This document shows positions 5,293 through 8,910 of a stretch of 8,910 nucleotides of DNA, in pieces. The DNA lies in assembly GCA_024763495.1 (NCBI GenBank), contig JANTFJ010000089.1, forward strand, positions 1 to 8,910, written 5' to 3'. A program made the translations under genes and the position numbers. Position 1 is the first letter of the stretch. Each line of letters begins with the position of its first letter. The stretch is from Desulfobulbaceae bacterium. GTDB taxonomy: Bacteria; Desulfobacterota; Desulfobulbia; Desulfobulbales; SURF-16. The notes under the pieces are model-generated. The model did not search any database. It had not been told where the DNA came from and saw nothing but the letters and a program-made list of their open reading frames with translations.

Positions 5293-6249
5293 ATGAAAAT
5301 TCTTGTAACCGGCGGTGCCGGATTTATCGGCTCCAACGTGGTTGACGCTTATCTGGCCGCAGGTCACCAGGTAGTAATAATCGACAACCTTTTCAGCGGC
5401 AAGTGGGAAAATCTCAACCCGCAGGCAAAATTTTACCTGCTGGATATTCGTTCAGCCGAGGTTGCCAAGGTTTTTGCCAGAGAAAAGTTTGATATTATCA
5501 ACCATCATGCCGCCCAGATGTCGGTTCCGGCCTCGGTTGAAGATCCTCTGTTTGACGCGGATGTCAATGTGAAGGGCTTTGTTAATCTGCTGGAGGCGGC
5601 CCGTGAGACCGGGGTAAAAAAGGTGATTTTCATCTCTTCGGGCGGGGCCATATATGGTGAGGCCGAAGAGTTCCCCACCTCGGAAAAATCTCCTCCTCTG
5701 CCCCTGTCTCCTTATGCCATAACCAAGTCTGTTTCCGAGCAGTACCTGGCTTTTTATAATCATCAGTATGGCCTTGATTACACTATTCTCCGCTATGCCA
5801 ATGTCTATGGCCCCCGCCAGGTTCCTCATGGCGAGGCCGGGGTGGTGGCGGTGTTTATGGATCGGCTGCTGGCCGGGGAAAAATGCGCGGTTTATCATTT
5901 TCCGGATGAACCTCGAGGCATGACCAGAGATTACTGTTTTGTCGGTGATATTGTCCAGGCCAATATGCTGGCCATTGAAAAGGGCAGTAAGCAAGCCTTT
6001 AATATCGGAACCTGTAAGGAAACCCATACCGCGGATTTATTTAAAGAGGTTTTTAAGGCCCTTAAAAATCTGCGGCCTGAGTTGAATGATGAGCTGCGTA
6101 ATTATGAAACAGGCTCGGGCCGGCCCGGTGATTTGACCAGGAGCTGCCTGATTTATGATAAGGCTGAAGTTGAACTGGGCTTTAATCCGCGTTTTTCTCT
6201 AGAGCAGGGACTGGCCGAGACCGCGAAATGGCGGGTTGCCGTAAATTGA
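5293..6249 (+). CDS. NAD-dependent UDP-sugar epimerase, UDP-glucose 4-epimerase-like (extended SDR)
   Basis: Cytoplasmic nucleotide-sugar epimerase of 318 residues, most likely interconverting UDP-glucose and UDP-galactose for EPS assembly. The Rossmann NAD motif TGGAGFIG is at 6-13 and the acidic D31 follows VVII. HHAAQMSV is at 71-78, ISSGGAIYGE at 114-123, the catalytic pair is Y141 and K145 (SPYAITK), and RYANVYGPRQ is at 167-176. S116 lies 25 residues before Y141, the spacing of S124-Y149 in E. coli GalE. The GGAIYGE and GEAGVVA motifs resemble the short GalE type known from Thermotoga. The stretch YHFPDEPRGMTRDYCFVGDI (201-220) departs from the usual GDGxxxRDYxYVDD, so substrate preference is uncertain; a UDP-glucuronate epimerase or another SDR role is possible. 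Start set by AAGGAG. It stands apart from its neighbours, with repeats on both sides. Confidence 0.88.
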   Translation: MKILVTGGAGFIGSNVVDAYLAAGHQVVIIDNLFSGKWENLNPQAKFYLLDIRSAEVAKVFAREKFDIINHHAAQMSVPASVEDPLFDADVNVKGFVNLLEAARETGVKKVIFISSGGAIYGEAEEFPTSEKSPPLPLSPYAITKSVSEQYLAFYNHQYGLDYTILRYANVYGPRQVPHGEAGVVAVFMDRLLAGEKCAVYHFPDEPRGMTRDYCFVGDIVQANMLAIEKGSKQAFNIGTCKETHTADLFKEVFKALKNLRPELNDELRNYETGSGRPGDLTRSCLIYDKAEVELGFNPRFSLEQGLAETAKWRVAVN

Positions 6250-6276
6250 ACCGCCAGCGCTCGATAAAGTTCACCA

Positions 6277-6378
6277 GGAGGCTGTCGGAGAATAGACATT
6301 TTTTCTCAAAATAACACAGAGTTGGGCAGGTAAGCGAGGTACGAGACTCCGCAGAAAGGGCATTCTCGGACAGCCTCC
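6277..6378. repeat. Palindromic element with GGAGGCTGTC arms and the shared core
   Basis: Arms at 6277-6293 and 6362-6378 are 17-base inverted copies with one mismatch (GGAGGCTGTC then G or C then GAGAAT). Weaker pairing continues inward (ACATTTTTTCT against AGAAAGGGC). The arms are unrelated to those of the element at 4897-5001, yet the interior contains the same 24-base core at 6328-6351. It starts 28 bases after the galE-like stop. No credible protein is encoded. Confidence 0.8.
6328..6351 (+). repeat. 24-bp core shared with 4953-4976
   Basis: Matches the complement of 4953-4976 at 23 of 24 positions. Here it lies inside a different palindrome, 10 bases from the right arm (6362-6378) and 34 bases from the left arm. 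Flanks on both sides (GTTGGGC before, CAGAAAGGG after) do not match the other copy. Confidence 0.85.
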
Positions 6379-6383
6379 CAATA

Positions 6384-6437
6384 CGTGTTTCATGCCCGGC
6401 GATATACCGATGTATTATCGCCGGGTTGAAGCGCACG
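6384..6437. other. Long hairpin in the leader of the dehydrogenase gene
   Basis: A perfect 10-bp GC-rich stem, CCCGGCGATA (6395-6404) with TATCGCCGGG (6416-6425), is topped by TAC/GTA pairs around a CGAT loop with one bulged T. It is extended below by TTTCA/TGAAG (6388-6392 with 6427-6431) and CGTG/CACG (6384-6387 with 6434-6437), with small bulges. It ends 46 bases before ATG 6484. There is no T-run after it. It could be another dispersed palindrome, an mRNA-stabilising 5' structure, or part of a leader control element; the sequence alone does not decide. Confidence 0.6.
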
Positions 6438-6483
6438 CGGGGTGGTGTTCATGGAGCGCCTGCATTGAACCTGAGGATGAAAA

Positions 6484-7767
6484 ATGGATAATACAATAGC
6501 TGTTGTCGGCCTGGGGTATGTTGGCCTGCCCCTGGCCGTAACCTTTGGCCGTAAGTTTAAAACCATTGGTTTTGACATAAAAGAGCAGGCAATCGCCTGT
6601 TATAAAAAGGCCTGTGACCCAAACTGCGAGGTCAGCGAACAGGAGTTCAGGGAGGCACCCCATATAACTTATACTGCTGATCCGGCCCGGATAGCCCTGG
6701 CGGATTATGTAATTGTCGCTGTCCCTACTCCCATTGATTCAGCCCGTCAGCCTGATCTTACTCCGGTGGAAAAGGCTACTGAAACCGTGGGCCGTAACCT
6801 GAAAAAGGGGGCAGTGGTAATTTTCGAATCCACTGTCTATCCCGGGGTAACCGAAGAAGTCTGTGTGCCGATTCTGGAAAGAGAGTCGAACCTTACCTGG
6901 AAAAAGGATTTTTTTGTCGGCTATTCGCCGGAGCGGATCAATCCCGGTGATAAGGAACATACCCTGACAAAAATTGTTAAGGTTGTTTCCGGGGATACCA
7001 GGGAAACTGCCGGGAAAGTGGCTGAACTCTATGGGGCGATAATTACGGCCGGAGTTTATCGGGCCGCCAGTATCAAGGAGGCGGAGGCTGCCAAGGTTAT
7101 TGAAAATACCCAGCGCGATTTGAATATTGCCCTGATGAATGAACTTGCGGTTATTTTCGACCGTCTTGAAATTGATACCTTGAATGTTCTTGAAGCTGCC
7201 GGAACCAAGTGGAATTTCCTGCCCTTTCGACCTGGCCTGGTAGGAGGCCATTGTATTGGAGTTGACCCCTATTATTTAACCTATCGGGCTGAAACTACCG
7301 GTTATCATCCCGAAGTTATTCTTTCCGGTCGGCGGATTAACGATGGCATGGGTAAGTTTATTGCTGAAAAAACCGTTAAATTAATGCTGGCCGGAGGGCT
7401 TAACATCCAGAATGGCAGGGTGGGAGTTTTAGGCCTGACCTTTAAGGAAGATTGTCCGGATTTGCGAAATTCCAAGGTTATTGATATTATCACTGAGCTG
7501 CGAACTTATGGTATTAATGTCCTGGTGCATGATCCCCGGGCAGCTTCCGAAGAGGCCAGGAGGTTTTACGATATAAATTTATGCGATCCGGCTGAAATGA
7601 AGGAACTCGGAGCGCTTATTCTGGCAGTGCCGCATCGGGAATACCTGGCATTGCCGGTGACTGATTTTACCGGAATGTTGATTAGCGGCGGCTGCCTGAT
7701 TGATGTTAAATCGGCCCTGGATGCTGTTGAAGTAAGAGAGACCGGGGCGGGTTTCTGGAGACTCTAA
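6484..7767 (+). CDS. tviB: UDP-N-acetylhexosamine 6-dehydrogenase (TviB/WbpO type)
   Basis: Cytoplasmic NAD-dependent dehydrogenase oxidising C6 of UDP-GlcNAc or UDP-GalNAc to the uronic acid in two steps. The 427 residues fit the TviB/WbpO subgroup of the UDP-glucose/GDP-mannose dehydrogenase superfamily. Visible features: NAD motif GLGYVGLP at 9-16; PTP at 81-83; FESTVYPG at 114-121; GYSPERINPGD at 146-156; EAAKVIENTQRD at 201-212, with K204 at the position of the conserved active-site Lys; GLVGGHCIGVDPYYL at 251-265 with catalytic C257; and GLTFKEDCPDLRNS at 317-330. The TKWNF and DPYYLTYRAE segments are typical of acetamido-sugar rather than plain UDP-glucose dehydrogenases, but GlcNAc and GalNAc cannot be separated by eye. 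GAGGA at 6473-6477 supports the start. It is translationally coupled to the next gene through TAATG. Alternative name wbpO. Confidence 0.93.
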   Translation: MDNTIAVVGLGYVGLPLAVTFGRKFKTIGFDIKEQAIACYKKACDPNCEVSEQEFREAPHITYTADPARIALADYVIVAVPTPIDSARQPDLTPVEKATETVGRNLKKGAVVIFESTVYPGVTEEVCVPILERESNLTWKKDFFVGYSPERINPGDKEHTLTKIVKVVSGDTRETAGKVAELYGAIITAGVYRAASIKEAEAAKVIENTQRDLNIALMNELAVIFDRLEIDTLNVLEAAGTKWNFLPFRPGLVGGHCIGVDPYYLTYRAETTGYHPEVILSGRRINDGMGKFIAEKTVKLMLAGGLNIQNGRVGVLGLTFKEDCPDLRNSKVIDIITELRTYGINVLVHDPRAASEEARRFYDINLCDPAEMKELGALILAVPHREYLALPVTDFTGMLISGGCLIDVKSALDAVEVRETGAGFWRL

Positions 7768-8795
7768 TGAAGACGGAATACAAGAAACTACAGGAAGAAT
7801 TATCGGCATCACCGGCAAAATGGCTGGTTACCGGGGTGGCAGGCTTTATCGGCTCAAATTTGCTGGAAACCCTGCTTAAATTGGATCAGGAAGTGGTGGG
7901 AGTGGATAATTTTTCCACCGGCTTTCGCCATAACCTGGATCAGGTTCGGGAGCTGGTCGGCGATGAGCAGTGGCAGCGTTTTTCTTTTATGGAAGCGGAT
8001 ATCCGCAAACTTGATGATTGCCGGACAGCCTGCGCTGGAATGGATTATGTCCTGCACCAGGCAGCCCTGGGCTCAGTGCCGCGCTCTATTGATGATCCGA
8101 TTTTGACTAATGATAATAACTTAAGCGGCTTTCTCAATATGCTGGTGGCGGCCAGGGACGCTGAGGTGAAAAGGTTTGTTTATGCCGCCTCAAGCTCCAC
8201 CTATGGCGATCATCCCGGCCTGCCCAAGGTTGAAGATAAAATCGGTCGCCCCCTGTCGCCTTATGCCGTAACAAAATATGTAAATGAACTTTACGCTGAT
8301 GTTTTTGCCCGAACTTACGGGTTCAAGAGTATCGGCCTGCGCTATTTTAATATATTTGGCCGCCGGCAGGATCCTGCTGGCGCTTATGCCGCGGTAATGC
8401 CTAAATGGTTTTCCGCCCTTATCAACGGTGGAGAGATTTTTATTAATGGCGATGGTGAGACCAGTCGTGATTTCTGTTATATTGATAATTGTGTGCAGGC
8501 CAACCTGCTGGCCGCCTGTGCTGCCGGGGAAGATGCTCTTAACCAGGTGTATAATGTGGCCTTTGGCGAACGAACGACTTTAAACGAATTGTTTGTCTTG
8601 ATCAGGGAACGAGTGGCTTCGGTAGTTACAGATGCCGCGGCCAGGGAGCCGGAGTATCGTGATTTTCGACCCGGTGATGTTCGCCATTCTCTGGCCGATA
8701 TCAGCAAGGCACGGGATCTCCTTGGTTATGAACCGCAATTCTCCGTGAGTAAGGGCCTGGATCAGGCGGTTGCCTGGTACGTTGAAAATCTGTAA
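7767..8795 (+). CDS. tviC: UDP-N-acetylglucosamine C4-epimerase (TviC/WbpP type)
   Basis: Cytoplasmic extended SDR of 342 residues interconverting UDP-GlcNAc and UDP-GalNAc, or their uronic acids. Visible: NAD motif TGVAGFIGS at 22-30; HQAALGSVPRSI at 97-108; AASSSTYGDHPGLPKVED at 140-157; catalytic Y166 and K170; LRYFNIFGRRQDP at 191-203; NGDGETSRDFCYID at 227-240. It is collinear with Pseudomonas WbpP, including the N-terminal extension before the Rossmann fold. Positions that, from memory, shape the N-acetyl-sugar pocket in WbpP are kept at the same numbers (G102, S142-S144, N195, Q201, A209), and S308 fits WbpP S306 after a 2-residue shift. This favours N-acetylated over plain UDP-glucose substrates. 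The ATG overlaps the dehydrogenase stop by one base, with GGAG at 7757-7760. The pair should supply UDP-GalNAcA. Alternative name wbpP. Confidence 0.95.
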   Translation: MKTEYKKLQEELSASPAKWLVTGVAGFIGSNLLETLLKLDQEVVGVDNFSTGFRHNLDQVRELVGDEQWQRFSFMEADIRKLDDCRTACAGMDYVLHQAALGSVPRSIDDPILTNDNNLSGFLNMLVAARDAEVKRFVYAASSSTYGDHPGLPKVEDKIGRPLSPYAVTKYVNELYADVFARTYGFKSIGLRYFNIFGRRQDPAGAYAAVMPKWFSALINGGEIFINGDGETSRDFCYIDNCVQANLLAACAAGEDALNQVYNVAFGERTTLNELFVLIRERVASVVTDAAAREPEYRDFRPGDVRHSLADISKARDLLGYEPQFSVSKGLDQAVAWYVENL

Positions 8796-8910
8796 ATATT
8801 TGTCGACTGAAAATTTGTGATAGCGATCAATAAACCACACCTTGACTTTTGAGAAGGCACGGCCTGTAAGCGTTTCAGGGATGCCGCCATGTGCCCGTTT
8901 CAACGCTCGC
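8796..8910. other. Non-coding right edge with a weak stem-loop
   Basis: No credible gene is seen in these 115 bases. A bulged 8-bp stem pairs GGCACGGC (8856-8863) with GCC (8886-8888) and GTGCC (8891-8895). CGTTTCA occurs twice in direct orientation, at 8871-8877 and 8896-8902. There is no T-run to make a terminator. It may be the edge of another dispersed repeat that continues past the window. Confidence 0.3.

Noticed and set aside
8580..8903. Minus-strand open frame running from the right edge into tviC
   Set aside because: More than half is antisense to a conserved gene and the rest crosses a weak stem-loop; no recognisable domain was seen. A transposase remnant beyond the window cannot be excluded.

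Overview
This window is part of an exopolysaccharide (EPS) biosynthesis locus from a Gram-negative bacterium. All six supported genes lie on the + strand: a tyrosine autokinase, a polyprenyl-phosphate sugar transferase, GlmS, a GalE-type epimerase, a nucleotide-sugar 6-dehydrogenase (TviB/WbpO type) and a UDP-HexNAc C4-epimerase (TviC/WbpP type). The kinase and the sugar transferase look like the versions that accompany exosortase/PEP-CTERM EPS loci. That and the abundance of intergenic palindromes suggest a deltaproteobacterium (Desulfobacterota) or similar proteobacterium. This assignment is inference only; no rRNA or other taxonomic marker is present.

Layout: 1-217 is intergenic and carries the first, window-truncated copy of a 158-bp repeat; 218-1075 is the kinase; 1076-1485 is a gene-free gap with a repeat fragment, a REP doublet and repeat copy 2; 1486-2868 is the sugar transferase; 2910-4751 is glmS; 4752-5292 is a gene-free gap with a small stem-loop, a nested fold-back and repeat copy 3 in reverse; 5293-6249 is the GalE-like epimerase; 6250-6483 holds two further palindromes; 6484-7767 and 7767-8795 are the dehydrogenase and epimerase, overlapping by one base; 8796-8910 has no convincing gene.

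Working together: GlmS makes glucosamine-6-phosphate, the entry to UDP-GlcNAc. The TviB/TviC pair should convert UDP-GlcNAc into UDP-GalNAc and the matching uronic acid, and the GalE-like enzyme should interconvert UDP-hexoses. The sugar transferase puts the first sugar phosphate onto undecaprenyl phosphate, and the tyrosine kinase probably controls chain length or export. The polymer is therefore likely to contain an acidic amino sugar. No glycosyltransferase for chain extension, flippase or polymerase is in view, so the locus continues outside the window.

The genes belong to known families. The less ordinary content is between them: a 158-bp element in three copies, each just upstream of a different EPS gene; a REP doublet with the GTAG signature; and two otherwise unrelated palindromic elements that share a nearly identical 24-bp core. 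No new enzymatic or defence system was found.
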